From: Phycisphaerales bacterium
Lineage (GTDB): Bacteria; Planctomycetota; Phycisphaerae; Tepidisphaerales; Tepidisphaeraceae
Direction of reading: 5' to 3'
DNA length: 32,471 nt
NCBI GenBank assembly: GCA_025361735.1
Contig: JANYKD010000210.1
Span: 1 to 32,471, forward strand
Shown here: one piece after another, positions 18,701 to 26,116 of the stretch
Position numbering within the stretch: the stretch's first letter is position 1
Layout: every line of letters starts with the position of its first letter
The notes under the pieces: model-generated
Told to the model about the DNA's origin: nothing
Database searches by the model: none
The model's input: only the letters and a program-made list of their open reading frames with translations
Program-made: the position numbers and the translations under genes

Positions 18701-18780
18701 GACAGGTGGAGATGGTGTATCCATCACCATGGGAGCACGAGGAGCTAAACGGAAATGGCAGGCCGATCCTGCCACAGTGA
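15745..18780 (+). CDS. HzsA-like beta-propeller protein with two c-type heme sites (paralog 2)
   Basis: 1011 aa from GTG 15745, chosen because it supplies the basic n-region (KCR) of the signal peptide MSILLVVGLAVNAA; an ATG at 15766 is the alternative. It is clearly homologous to the preceding gene: EWAIAVKIN versus EWAIAIRLG, SPDLDFDRIIFAKR versus NPDINFNQIVFATR, QIHEMNVDGTGLRKLSN, and VIGTVPVEADGSAHFK. The heme sites are CAGCH (Cys776-His780) and CASCH (Cys831-His835). It has roughly 45 extra residues near the N-terminus (the QYDAVIAALRFAS region). The two genes are therefore a tandem duplication that has diverged well beyond recent copying. The proteins may form a heterodimer or act on related substrates; neither is shown. 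The downstream GH26 gene starts 12 bases past the stop, suggesting co-transcription of cytochromes and glycosidase. Confidence 0.85.
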   Translation: MKCRLWSMSILLVVGLAVNAAQPQAKNEWDQYEGIRWFSSAKTLSVSIAEQLRTGQYDAVIAALRFASAAGPDKAELSYEALRQAMMGDSRSAAGLLGRLAKDTTAESATMQAEILLLAATIVLDGNDYKPKISGLTDDLAARAAALLDHTDIFVRGIAEWAIAVKINRENDGSKMQWPRRNPPSWYVRWDAVKAADLLDCDYVRQAVQQNVHRTAPDLLDSSDEVLSRTERTPAATATASPGAMSTVRTAHAALRDAPDLSTLRQRYLTLRHAARKVVLCSPDLDFDRIIFAKRRNHLGQHNIANYAFSPSRVPAGCDVLIKKGFDPASPAESLLKGRLGEGNIRGMDLYYDADRVAFAFSHWPDPNNPQTARPTQIHEMNVDGTGLRKLSNDDHAIDREPAYLPNGDVVVASDRGHVGSECGPWDQNATALNLYRLGADGKSARRLTYNKDFDAYPHVLNDGTIGFLRWDYQERHFYYPHGLWAIRPDGTGADLLFKGHVSSGPHSMRDAMPTPCSNKLWGITCGHHALPEGALVLLDPMPGVNTLDGLRYVTPFASETEGGYGPKVRVVADGGVRDARGPGRGGYYHTSWPLSQRSVLVGADYHHPNSCAFAIYYVDVFGNKELIHRDRLYELAHPLAIKARPKPPMLPERPTSTETAATCYIADVYEGLPDVKRGEVKHIRILTRANWVFDKTQKIGELRWMLDQGSSFVFSYWSWAPTRVIGTVPVEADGSAHFKVPPRLALSFQALDGKLMEVRRMRSHVEFQPGEVRGCAGCHETRPTSPESTYRGTRTLAMVKPPAMPTLPPWGDRVVIDFPRHVQPVFDKHCASCHGEKDPKAGLEFTSRTDVHGFTQAYRTLFGIRWGQPTPAGDPKWFKSVFPDLPVADMPKEWYRQIETNKAPGQLVAISNRRGDAELSMPYQFGSHKSKVITALFDANHKEAVKMSPADWEALVTWADANAPYSGRMWYKHDPATGKTLPKPRQVEMVYPSPWEHEELNGNGRPILPQ

Positions 18781-18791
18781 AAGGAACCGCC

Positions 18792-19871
18792 ATGAGATGG
18801 TTGTGGATGATCTGTATTGCATTGGTGATCTCACCACTGTTTGCGGCCGGGGAGCAGCCCATTCCGGACAAGATTCAGCCGGCCGACCCGGACCTGATTC
18901 CCGAGGCACGGGCCGTACTGGACTATCTTCGCTCCATCTACGGGAAGAAGACACTGAGCGGCATCTCGGGCACAAAGAACGCGGCCAAGGTCAAGGAGAT
19001 CACCGGCAAGGACGCCGCGATCGTCGCCATCGATCTCAGCGGCTGGAACTCGCCACGCTGGGGCAAGACCTATACGCCGGTGGTTCAGGGCTACATCGAC
19101 CAGGCAAAGCAATGGTCGGCGGAGGGCGGCATTGTTTCGATACAGTTCCACTGGAAGCATCCTCTCAAAGATGACGGTACTGCCTGGGTTGGCAAACACG
19201 GCAATGGCCCGCCCAGCGGCCCGTTTGACATGGGCAAGGCGCTATTGCCCGACACGCCCGAACACAAGGCCTTCATGACGGACCTCGACAAACACGCGGA
19301 TTATCTCGAGCAACTGGCCAAGGCGAAAGTTCCCGTGCTCTGGCGGCCATTCCACGAAATCGACGGCGGCTGGTTCTGGTGGACCGACAAGGACAAGCCT
19401 GAAAACACCGCCGCCATGTGGCGAATCATGTTCGATCACCTGGTTAAGCAGCGGAAACTACACAACCTGATCTGGGTCTACAATGCCGGCCTGAAGTCTG
19501 CCGGCCCAGGCAAGGATGTCGCGGCCATCGAGTACCGCAAGCGGTTCTATCCCGGGGCCGAGTATGTGGACATCGCCGGCATCGACATCTACGCCAACAG
19601 CTATTTCGGCTGGGCCAAGCCGCAGGAGGATGCCTACCAGAAGGCCTTCGACATCATGACCCAGGTGGCGCCGGGAAAGATGCTGGCGATGTCTGAATGC
19701 GAGGCCATTCCCAATCCAGATATGATGGCCAAGAATGGGCCGAAATGGCTCTACTGCCTTCCCTGGTGGGCGGAGGGCAAGACAAATCCGGCCGAGTGGA
19801 TGAAGACGACCTACGGCCACGAATTTGTGATCACGCGCGATGAGTTGCCGCGTCTGGGCGGCGAAAGGTAG
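18792..19871 (+). CDS. Exported GH26 endo-beta-mannanase-like enzyme
   Basis: 359 aa. The frame is open far upstream, but ATG 18792, with AAGGAA just before it, opens a signal peptide (MRWLWMICIALVISPLFA). The GH26 signature WRPFHEIDGGWFWW places the acid/base at Glu189 (codon 19356-19358). AMSECEA places the nucleophile at Glu302 (codon 19695-19697). Other family strands are KTLSGISGTKN at the N-terminus, GGIVSIQFHWKHP and DIAGIDIYANS. The length suits a single catalytic domain without a binding module. GH26 enzymes mostly cleave beta-1,4-mannan; some act on beta-1,3-xylan or mixed glucan, so mannanase is the leading but not the only call. It lies between the di-heme proteins and an esterase-like gene that starts 3 bases after its stop. 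Confidence 0.92.
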   Translation: MRWLWMICIALVISPLFAAGEQPIPDKIQPADPDLIPEARAVLDYLRSIYGKKTLSGISGTKNAAKVKEITGKDAAIVAIDLSGWNSPRWGKTYTPVVQGYIDQAKQWSAEGGIVSIQFHWKHPLKDDGTAWVGKHGNGPPSGPFDMGKALLPDTPEHKAFMTDLDKHADYLEQLAKAKVPVLWRPFHEIDGGWFWWTDKDKPENTAAMWRIMFDHLVKQRKLHNLIWVYNAGLKSAGPGKDVAAIEYRKRFYPGAEYVDIAGIDIYANSYFGWAKPQEDAYQKAFDIMTQVAPGKMLAMSECEAIPNPDMMAKNGPKWLYCLPWWAEGKTNPAEWMKTTYGHEFVITRDELPRLGGER

Positions 19872-19874
19872 ACC

Positions 19875-20780
19875 ATGATGCGGTATATTTCCATTGGCAT
19901 CCTGTCGTTGGTTACCTTGCTGGCGACGTCTTGTATGGCGGCGGAAGAGCCCAGGCCGATCCGCATGCTGTGGCTTGGCAGCAGCAGCCTCTACTTCCAC
20001 AACCAGCCCAAGGTGACGACCGAGTGGCTGACGAAGTTCGGAAACATGCCGGCCAAGGCCGAAGTGGCTGGCCGCAGCGGGACGGGTGTGCATGTCTACC
20101 TGCGGGAGAACTTCAAGGCCGAGTACGGGCTCAAGCCCGGGCAGACGGTTCTCCAGAAGATCGCAGAAGACAAGTACAATTACGTCGTGCTACAGGTGCC
20201 AGCCGAGTTCATCAACGGGCCGGAAGGCGATGAGCATGATAAATCGCTGGACATCTATTGCAAAGCGATTCGCGAGGCGGGTGGCCAGACGGTCTTTTAC
20301 GAGATGGGCTGGGGGCGAGATGAGAAGGCGGATATCGGGCGGCAGAAGATATTCGCGGCCGCGGCGCGGAACAGGGTGACGATGGTTGCGCCGTGCTCAA
20401 CGGCATGGCAGCGTGTACGCAAGGAGAAGCCGCAATTTGAGCTTCACAACCTCCCCGACACGGCCCATCCCGGCACGCTCGGCTGCTATCTGAATCTCTG
20501 CTGCTTCTACGCCGCTTTCACCGGTAAGGAACCGCCGCCCAATGTGCCGGCCACGATCTCGATCTGGCATCTGACGGCCGATGAGAAGACCGCCGCCGCG
20601 GCGAAAGCGAAGACGGCGCACTTTGATGAGTATGACGCCGCCCTGGCCGGCTGGATGAAGACGCTGGTCGTCGCCGGTAAGACCGCGTCCGTTTCCGACG
20701 ACACCGCCACCTACCTGCGTAAAGTCGCGTGGAAGGAATACCAGAGCATGCAGAAGCGGCTGAAAGACGCCATCCGCTGA
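19875..20780 (+). CDS. Exported SGNH/GDSL-type hydrolase, probable carbohydrate esterase
   Basis: 301 aa, with ATG 19875 only 3 bases after the GH26 stop and GAAAGG upstream. The N-terminus is a signal peptide ending near SCMAAEE; the Cys20 lipobox (ATSC) is weak, so secretion or lipidation are both possible. The block I motif reads WLGSSSLYF, with a Ser at 36-38 as the likely nucleophile. The C-terminal motif DTAHP (Asp195, His198) is the expected DxxH dyad. Known SGNH relatives in polysaccharide loci remove acetyl or other acyl groups from glycans. Tight spacing to the mannanase gene supports a role in deacylating the same polysaccharide. The substrate is inferred from context only. Confidence 0.75.
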   Translation: MMRYISIGILSLVTLLATSCMAAEEPRPIRMLWLGSSSLYFHNQPKVTTEWLTKFGNMPAKAEVAGRSGTGVHVYLRENFKAEYGLKPGQTVLQKIAEDKYNYVVLQVPAEFINGPEGDEHDKSLDIYCKAIREAGGQTVFYEMGWGRDEKADIGRQKIFAAAARNRVTMVAPCSTAWQRVRKEKPQFELHNLPDTAHPGTLGCYLNLCCFYAAFTGKEPPPNVPATISIWHLTADEKTAAAAKAKTAHFDEYDAALAGWMKTLVVAGKTASVSDDTATYLRKVAWKEYQSMQKRLKDAIR

Positions 20781-20846
20781 CCGCCACGGATCTTTGTAAG
20801 TTCCGTTGCCACATTGTTGAAACCCGTGAGCAACCCAGGAGAGAGT

Positions 20847-22364
20847 ATGGAGAACCTCGACCGCCGCCAGTTCCTTTCGCTTCTCGCCGCCGTCGCCGGC
20901 GGCATCGGTTCGACAGCGACACCGGCCAGCGCCGCACCGGCGGCCAAAGTTAACGACGCCTTCGTCGGCATCCACATCGCCGCGCACAGCTTCTATGACG
21001 AAGGGATCGATTACTGCCTCGACCTGCTCAAGGATCATGCGGCCGTCACAGCGCCCATGGTCAGCCCGTACGCCTACTATGGCGCCATGATACGCCCGCT
21101 GGCCGCCATGGGCGACCATGGGGTGCCAAAGAGGGACAACTCCAAGCGCAAGCTGCCGGTTGTCTGGGTGCGGCACAACGAGAAGTATTTCGCGGATACC
21201 GCGTTGCGGCATGCCGCTCCCGAAAAGGATGTCGAATATGCCGGGCGCGATGTGCTGATGGAACTGGCCGAGCCAATCCGCAAGCGTGGCATGAAGCTCC
21301 ACGTACGCATTTACGAACCCGGCGGCCAGAACGCCGCTAAATTCATCGCCAACTGGAGTAAGGCCGTGGAGATGGATGCCAGTGGCGCGCCGCTGGGAAA
21401 GCCGTGCCTGAACAACCCTGAGTTTCGGGCTTGGACCGTTGCCACGGTGAAAGATCTCTTCGAGAACTACCCGATCGATGGCATCCAGTACGGCGCGGAA
21501 CGTTGCGGGCCAATCGGTAACATGCTGATGTGGAATGGCGCGCCCAACTGCTTCTGCCCCTTCTGCATGGCAAGAGCGAAAGGGAAAGGCATCGACCCCG
21601 AGCGGGCGCGCCAGGGCATGCTGGAACTGCACGGTTATCTTGAGGTTCTCCGCCAAGGTGTTGCTGGTGGTCCCGAGGGCACGCTGGTGGGGTTCCTGCG
21701 CATCCTCATCATGTATCCCGAGATTCTGGCCTGGGAACGGCAATGGCATCTGGCCAACGGCGAGGTCCACCAACTGATCTATGATGCAATCAAGCGCATC
21801 CGCACCACCGCCGAAGTCGGCCGGCACGTTTCGCAGGTCGAGGGCAGCTTCGATCCGTTCTATCGAGCCGGCGCTCCCTACGGCGAGATGGCGTCATATT
21901 GCGATTACGTCAAGATGATCGTCTACCACGAGATCTTTGGTCCACGGCTACTGGGCTATATCGAGACCGTACGCAAGACCGTGCTCAAGGAATTGCCGCT
22001 CCAGCAGTCACTGGATCTGTTCTATGCGATATGCGGACACGATCCGAAACAGCAGCCGACGCTCGACAAACTTCCAGACGGGTTTGGCCCAGAGTACGTC
22101 CACCGCGAGGTCAAACGTTGTGCTGATGCCCTGAAGGGCAAGGCCAGAACCTATGCCGGAATCGGCCTGGATATCCCCAGGGGCGGCGGCTGGGGAACAC
22201 AGCCCTGGCCCAGTGATCAGGAGAAGCTCTACAACGCCGTCCGCCGCTCCTTCGATGCGGGCGCGGCGGGGATCGTCATCTCACGCGAGTACGAGGAGAA
22301 TCGCCTCGACAGCCTGAAGGTCGTCGGCCGGGCAGTCCGCGATGCCGCTACCCCCCACGGATGA
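20847..22364 (+). CDS. Tat-exported putative TIM-barrel glycoside hydrolase-like protein
   Basis: 505 aa from ATG 20847, preceded by AGGAGAG; an ATG at 20814 has no ribosome site. The N-terminus MENLDRRQFLSLLAAVAGG is a good twin-arginine signal, so the protein is probably exported folded, perhaps with a metal. The body has TIM-barrel-like strands: KLHVRIYEPGG, a following DLFENYPIDGIQYGAERCG, and an unusual NCFCPFCMARAKG with Cys spaced CxCxxC. Similar Cys clusters occur in uncharacterised bacterial glycosidase-like families, but I cannot name one with confidence. Candidate acidic residues lie in IQYGAERCG and SQVEGSFDP. The stop codon lies inside copy 2 of the duplicated leader that serves the next gene. 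Its neighbours suggest a role in polysaccharide breakdown; the activity is unknown. Confidence 0.65.
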   Translation: MENLDRRQFLSLLAAVAGGIGSTATPASAAPAAKVNDAFVGIHIAAHSFYDEGIDYCLDLLKDHAAVTAPMVSPYAYYGAMIRPLAAMGDHGVPKRDNSKRKLPVVWVRHNEKYFADTALRHAAPEKDVEYAGRDVLMELAEPIRKRGMKLHVRIYEPGGQNAAKFIANWSKAVEMDASGAPLGKPCLNNPEFRAWTVATVKDLFENYPIDGIQYGAERCGPIGNMLMWNGAPNCFCPFCMARAKGKGIDPERARQGMLELHGYLEVLRQGVAGGPEGTLVGFLRILIMYPEILAWERQWHLANGEVHQLIYDAIKRIRTTAEVGRHVSQVEGSFDPFYRAGAPYGEMASYCDYVKMIVYHEIFGPRLLGYIETVRKTVLKELPLQQSLDLFYAICGHDPKQQPTLDKLPDGFGPEYVHREVKRCADALKGKARTYAGIGLDIPRGGGWGTQPWPSDQEKLYNAVRRSFDAGAAGIVISREYEENRLDSLKVVGRAVRDAATPHG

Positions 22365-22470
22365 CGTCTACGCGTAATGGATTGCAGGAACATTCCAAAG
22401 GAGCCCAGCTTGAAGACCTTGAGCATTGTTGCCGTTATCTGCAGCCTGTTGTTGTCCGCCCCAGCCGCCC
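22352..22470 (+). repeat. Copy 2 of duplicated leader plus signal peptide
   Basis: Matches 4003-4121 (see copy 1). The core 22372-22421 has only three differences from 4025-4074. Two of the three would change amino acids if the upstream ATG frame were translated. Here the repeat begins within the last codons of the preceding gene and includes its TGA at 22362-22364, so the boundary of the duplicated segment does not respect gene ends. Confidence 0.85.
22397..22403 (+). promoter_or_regulatory. Ribosome binding site AAAGGAG selecting a TTG start
   Basis: Stands 6 bases before TTG 22410, exactly as in the first leader copy. The frame could also begin at ATG 22377, but that codon has no Shine-Dalgarno sequence and would place 11 polar residues ahead of the signal peptide. 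Confidence 0.7.
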
Positions 22471-24401
22471 GTGCGGGCGAAGCGCCCGCCGACAAAAAGG
22501 ATGGCCTGCGCGTCGTCCACGTTGGCAACAGCCACTCCCATGCGCTGCGTTTTCTCGAACCGCTCGCGTGGACTGTCGGACATGCCGGGCATAAGGATGG
22601 TGAGATCAATATCCTGGGTTCCCCGTTGAGATGGAACTGGGACCATCCCCAGCAGAACAAATGGCCGGAGACTCTGGCGCCGGGCAAATCATGGGATGCG
22701 ATCACGCTTCTCGCGTGGGCGGGCGATGACGACGTCTATGCCCCAAAGTTCGCCGCCGAAGCGTTCAAGGGGAATCCCAAGTGCCAGGTGCTGATCTACA
22801 CGATCTGGCCGGACGCCGCGATGGACTGGAACAATCCACAGCCGATCCGCACGGAAGCTCACACGGAGAAAGTGGCGGCCGCGATTGAGAAGGCGTTTCC
22901 CAACACGCCCAAGCCGCGTGTGATCCCCAGCAGTGTGCTGATTCGCGAACTGGGGCAGTTGGCGGATGCCGGGCGGCTTCCCGGCGTCGCCAATCGCTTC
23001 GAGCTTTTCTCCGATGGCGGACATCTCAGCAAGCTGGGCATGTACGCGGTGGATGTGCTGGTCTGCGCCATGCTCTATAACGAGTCGCCGCTGAATTATC
23101 CCGCCACTTATGGCCGGAAGGATGCCGGGGGCAAGATCATCGCCGGATGGTACGAGAGTCTTGAGGTGCCCGAACCAGCCGCCCGAATCGTTCGCGAGAC
23201 GGCATGGGATATCCTGTTGACCTATCCACCGGCCGGCCTGTCCACGAGCATGGTTATTGCCGACCGGCATCTGCCACCGGCCCTCGCGGGGCAGCCCTAC
23301 AATACGCAACTCAGGTCGCTCAACGCACAGGGTCCGTGCAAGTGGTCGATCGCGCAGGGGCAGTTACCGCAAGGACTGAGCTTGTCCGCCGCAGGCGCGT
23401 TTACGGGCCAGTCACAATCAATTGGCGAACATGTCCTGATCGTGAAGGTCGAGGATGGCAAAGGCGCCTTCCAGCGGCCGCTGACGCTGCGTGTCAGCGA
23501 GGACAAGCCTCCGCTCCTTGCGGAGACGGACCTGAAGCCAACTGGATTGGATGAGTACGTCTTTCACCCGATAAAGGTCCAAGGCGGTGTCGGTGCAATC
23601 AAGTGGGATCTGGCCGAGGGCAAGCTGCCCTTCGGCGTGCAACTCACGCCAGCCGGCATTCTGGTGGGCACGCCGGGCGAGGCGGGCGAATTCCGATTCA
23701 CTGTCCGCGCCACCGACTCGCACCCCGCGGCCGGACGATCGGCCACCAAAGCAATCACATGGGCTGTCGGCCCGGCCTCTCCGCAGTCGCTGCTAGTCAA
23801 GTCGATCAAGCCCGCACCGGGCGTCAAAAGCTCGGACTTGGTCAAAGTGGACGGCAAACTCGACGAACCCTTCTGGAAGCTCGACCAGCCCATCAGCAAG
23901 AGGGTCCAGGGCGTGCCAAGCAAGCAGGCCAGTTTCGGTGCAGTCTGGCTCGATGAGGGCAAGGGCAAGGGGCAGTCATTGTATGTGGCGGTGAGGGTCA
24001 TGGATGGCCCGGCCGGCAAGACGCCCAAGGATGCGATCCACATCTATCTCGACGGCCGGCACAACCACGAGGTCATCTACAACGCCGACGATCTGCACGT
24101 CATCGTTCCGCGGAAGGGCAAGCCTGAGTTCGTGCGCTCTCACACGCCGTGGTGGTTCATGGAGTCGGCCGTCACGGAAATGCCAGACGGCTACGTTGTG
24201 GAGATAAAGATCGGCTCGGCCTATTTTCTGGGCAAAGGCATCGCCATTCCCTTCGGCCGATACGGCGTCTATGGTTTTGAGATCGCAGTAGACGAGGGCG
24301 ACGGACAGATCGGCCGCCACACCTGGCGCGGCAATGAGAAGAACGACGAGGACACCAGCGCTTTCGGCACGATCGTGCTGACCGACGGTACAAAGGAATG
24401 A
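22410..24401 (+). CDS. Exported multidomain protein: SGNH-like domain, two He_PIG domains, CBM9-like domain
   Basis: 663 aa from TTG 22410 (alternative ATG 22377). A signal peptide (KTLSIVAVICSLLL to AARA) leads into an SGNH-like domain. HVGNSHSHALRF carries the candidate Ser41, and DGGHLS carries Asp202/His205 as the candidate dyad. At about 285-360 and 378-460 are two Ig-like putative sugar-associated domains (He_PIG type), recognised by LPQGLSLSAAGAFTG and LPFGVQLTPAGILVGTPG. The last 180 residues, opening with VDGKLDEPFWK, have the pattern of CBM9-like domains, which bind sugar ends in xylanases and related enzymes. The protein therefore looks like a secreted esterase or deacylase held on polysaccharide. 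The order and the leader shared with a sulfatase are unusual. It ends the plus-strand block and converges on the next sulfatase. Confidence 0.8.
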   Translation: MKTLSIVAVICSLLLSAPAARAGEAPADKKDGLRVVHVGNSHSHALRFLEPLAWTVGHAGHKDGEINILGSPLRWNWDHPQQNKWPETLAPGKSWDAITLLAWAGDDDVYAPKFAAEAFKGNPKCQVLIYTIWPDAAMDWNNPQPIRTEAHTEKVAAAIEKAFPNTPKPRVIPSSVLIRELGQLADAGRLPGVANRFELFSDGGHLSKLGMYAVDVLVCAMLYNESPLNYPATYGRKDAGGKIIAGWYESLEVPEPAARIVRETAWDILLTYPPAGLSTSMVIADRHLPPALAGQPYNTQLRSLNAQGPCKWSIAQGQLPQGLSLSAAGAFTGQSQSIGEHVLIVKVEDGKGAFQRPLTLRVSEDKPPLLAETDLKPTGLDEYVFHPIKVQGGVGAIKWDLAEGKLPFGVQLTPAGILVGTPGEAGEFRFTVRATDSHPAAGRSATKAITWAVGPASPQSLLVKSIKPAPGVKSSDLVKVDGKLDEPFWKLDQPISKRVQGVPSKQASFGAVWLDEGKGKGQSLYVAVRVMDGPAGKTPKDAIHIYLDGRHNHEVIYNADDLHVIVPRKGKPEFVRSHTPWWFMESAVTEMPDGYVVEIKIGSAYFLGKGIAIPFGRYGVYGFEIAVDEGDGQIGRHTWRGNEKNDEDTSAFGTIVLTDGTKE

Positions 24402-24606
24402 GCAGCGACTAGCGATCCAAGCTTCAAGACGGGTTCTGCGAAAGACTCACTCTGCCAGCTGATCGCTAACTCAATTCACCTTGCCGGTAGGCTTCTAGAT
24501 TGGACAACCGCATTCAGAACAAGCACGATTGCCGTACACATGCGACATCGCCGCATTGCGTTTCTCCCATTTCCGGATCGTTCACCTCGCCGGTGCGATC
24601 CTGGCG
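24402..24606. other. Convergent intergenic region
   Basis: 205 bases lie between the ends of two convergent genes. A perfect 8-base inverted repeat, TAGCGATC at 24410-24417 and GATCGCTA at 24461-24468, encloses a 43-base loop; it could form a weak stem. It lacks the short loop and T-run of an intrinsic terminator. Nothing else was recognised. Confidence 0.3.
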
Positions 24607-26013
24607 CTACTTCTTGGCCGGCGGGATCGTGCCCAGCGATTTTCGGAATTCGTCAACCTTTCTCAGCAATTCTGTCGCGATCTGTGGGTTCTCCGCCGCG
24701 AGGTCGTTGCCTTCACCGACATCCTGCTCCAAATCGAACAGCAGAACCGCATCCTGTGCGGCAGTGGCGGCTTTCGATGGCGGTTCGATCTTCAACTTCC
24801 ACTTGCCGCTGCGGATCCCGGTGATCTTCTGCCCGGTGAAGAAAAAGAACTCCTGACCGTGGCGATGCCCAGTCCCGGCCAAGACGGGCATCAGGTTCTC
24901 GCCATCGAGAACGCGATCCTTCGGCAAGTCCGCCCCGGCGGCTGCGGCGATGGTCGGCAGCAAATCCATGATGATCGCCGGCCGCCGCTCCACCTGGCCG
25001 GCACGAACGCCCGGTCCCCAGGCGATTGCCGGCACGCGGACACCGCCTTCGAAGGTTGCCTGCTTGCCGCCGCGCAACGGGGCGTTGGAGCCATAGCTGC
25101 CGTCGGGGTGGAACAGGGCATCTGAGCCTTCCCATGCCGGCCCTTGGTGCGGTGTCTTGAGCGCCGCTCCGTTGTCGTTGGAGAAGAAGACCAGCGTCTT
25201 GCGGTCAAGGCCATGCTTGTTCAGCGCCTGCGTGATTTGCCCCACGCTCCAGTCCAGTTCCTCGACCATGTCGCAGAACAGCCCACCGGCCGACTTGCCG
25301 CGGAAGTCTTTCGATGCCGCGAGATAGGTGTGTGGGGCATGCGAAGCGTAATAGAGGAAAAACGGCTTGTCTTTGTGCGTTTCGATGAACCGGATGCACT
25401 CCTGCGTGTATCGCTGGGTCAGGCTGTCCAGTTCAACCGGCTGCTCGACGATCTTCGCGTCCCGGTAGAGCGGGAGGGGCGGCCAGTCTTGCTTGAGGAT
25501 CTTTGCCAGAGGATGACGCTGATCCTGGTCGTTGGGCCAGGGCATGCCGAACCACTCATCGAAGCCGTGCCGCATCGGCAGGTGCTGCGGCTGATGGCCG
25601 AGGTGCCATTTGCCAATCAGGCCTGTGGCATAGCCGCGAGTCTTGAGCAGTTCGGCGATCGTCAACTCACCCGCGTCGATGCCGTCTTTGCTGTGCGGCC
25701 AGAGCAATCCCGTGAGCCCGTTGCGAATCGGATACCGCCCGGTCATCAGCGCCGCCCGCGAAGGGGTGCAGATGGCGGCGGGGACGTAGAAGTCCGTGAA
25801 GCGAACGCCTTGAGCGGCCAGCCGGTCGATGTTGGGCGTCTTGATCTTTGTACCACCGTAGCAGCCCAGATCCCCGTAGCCCAGGTCGTCGGCAAGGATC
25901 ACGATCACATTCGGGTTCGTCCCGCCAGTGGAGACATTCTGGGCAATCGACGACGCCGGTAACATGCAGGCCAATCCGGTCATTGCCAGGACGATCAGCG
26001 CGTGTTTCTTCAT
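24607..26013 (-). CDS. Exported arylsulfatase A-type sulfatase (S1 family)
   Basis: 468 aa. ATG 26013 follows GAGGG and starts a signal peptide (MKKHALIVLAMTGLACMLPAS). S1 landmarks: ADDLGYGDLGCYG, CTPSR with formylglycine Cys82 (complement of 25768-25770), GKWHLGHQP, YASHAPHTYLAAS, SNDNGAALK, and RGGKQATFEGGVRVP. The closing VLLFDLEQDVGEGNDLA region is present, so it seems intact. This is the most canonical of the five sulfatases and resembles the arylsulfatase A / N-acetylgalactosamine-6-sulfatase group, which bacteria use on varied sulfated glycans. It is the last gene of the minus-strand block; 103 bases separate it from the enolase-family gene, so it may have its own promoter or share the operon. 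Confidence 0.93.
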   Translation of the reverse strand: MKKHALIVLAMTGLACMLPASSIAQNVSTGGTNPNVIVILADDLGYGDLGCYGGTKIKTPNIDRLAAQGVRFTDFYVPAAICTPSRAALMTGRYPIRNGLTGLLWPHSKDGIDAGELTIAELLKTRGYATGLIGKWHLGHQPQHLPMRHGFDEWFGMPWPNDQDQRHPLAKILKQDWPPLPLYRDAKIVEQPVELDSLTQRYTQECIRFIETHKDKPFFLYYASHAPHTYLAASKDFRGKSAGGLFCDMVEELDWSVGQITQALNKHGLDRKTLVFFSNDNGAALKTPHQGPAWEGSDALFHPDGSYGSNAPLRGGKQATFEGGVRVPAIAWGPGVRAGQVERRPAIIMDLLPTIAAAAGADLPKDRVLDGENLMPVLAGTGHRHGQEFFFFTGQKITGIRSGKWKLKIEPPSKAATAAQDAVLLFDLEQDVGEGNDLAAENPQIATELLRKVDEFRKSLGTIPPAKK

Positions 26014-26091
26014 ATGACCCTCAACGAGGTTGGCTTTGTGCGTCGGTCATTGGAGATGACGGATAGGAATTCATAACAACGCCGCTGAGAA

Positions 26092-26113
26092 GACGTGAGC
26101 ATGTCTCACAGTC
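26092..26113 (-). terminator. Stem-loop just downstream of the enolase-family gene
   Basis: GTGAG-CATGT-CTCAC forms a five-base stem with a five-base loop, extended by GAC/GTC with one bulged base. It begins 3 bases past the minus-strand stop at 26117. The following minus-strand bases (TTCTCAG) are not a proper T-run, so it may be a weak terminator or an mRNA-end stabiliser before the sulfatase gene. Confidence 0.3.
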
Positions 26114-26116
26114 CGT

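Noticed and set aside
12835..18780. Reading the two HzsA-like genes as hydrazine synthase and the organism as anammox
   Set aside because: No HzsB/HzsC, hydrazine dehydrogenase or other anammox gene is present, and this family is widespread in PVC bacteria with unknown functions.
24410..24468. Intrinsic terminator formed by TAGCGATC/GATCGCTA
   Set aside because: The loop is 43 bases and no T-run follows on either strand, so it is recorded only as an inverted repeat.
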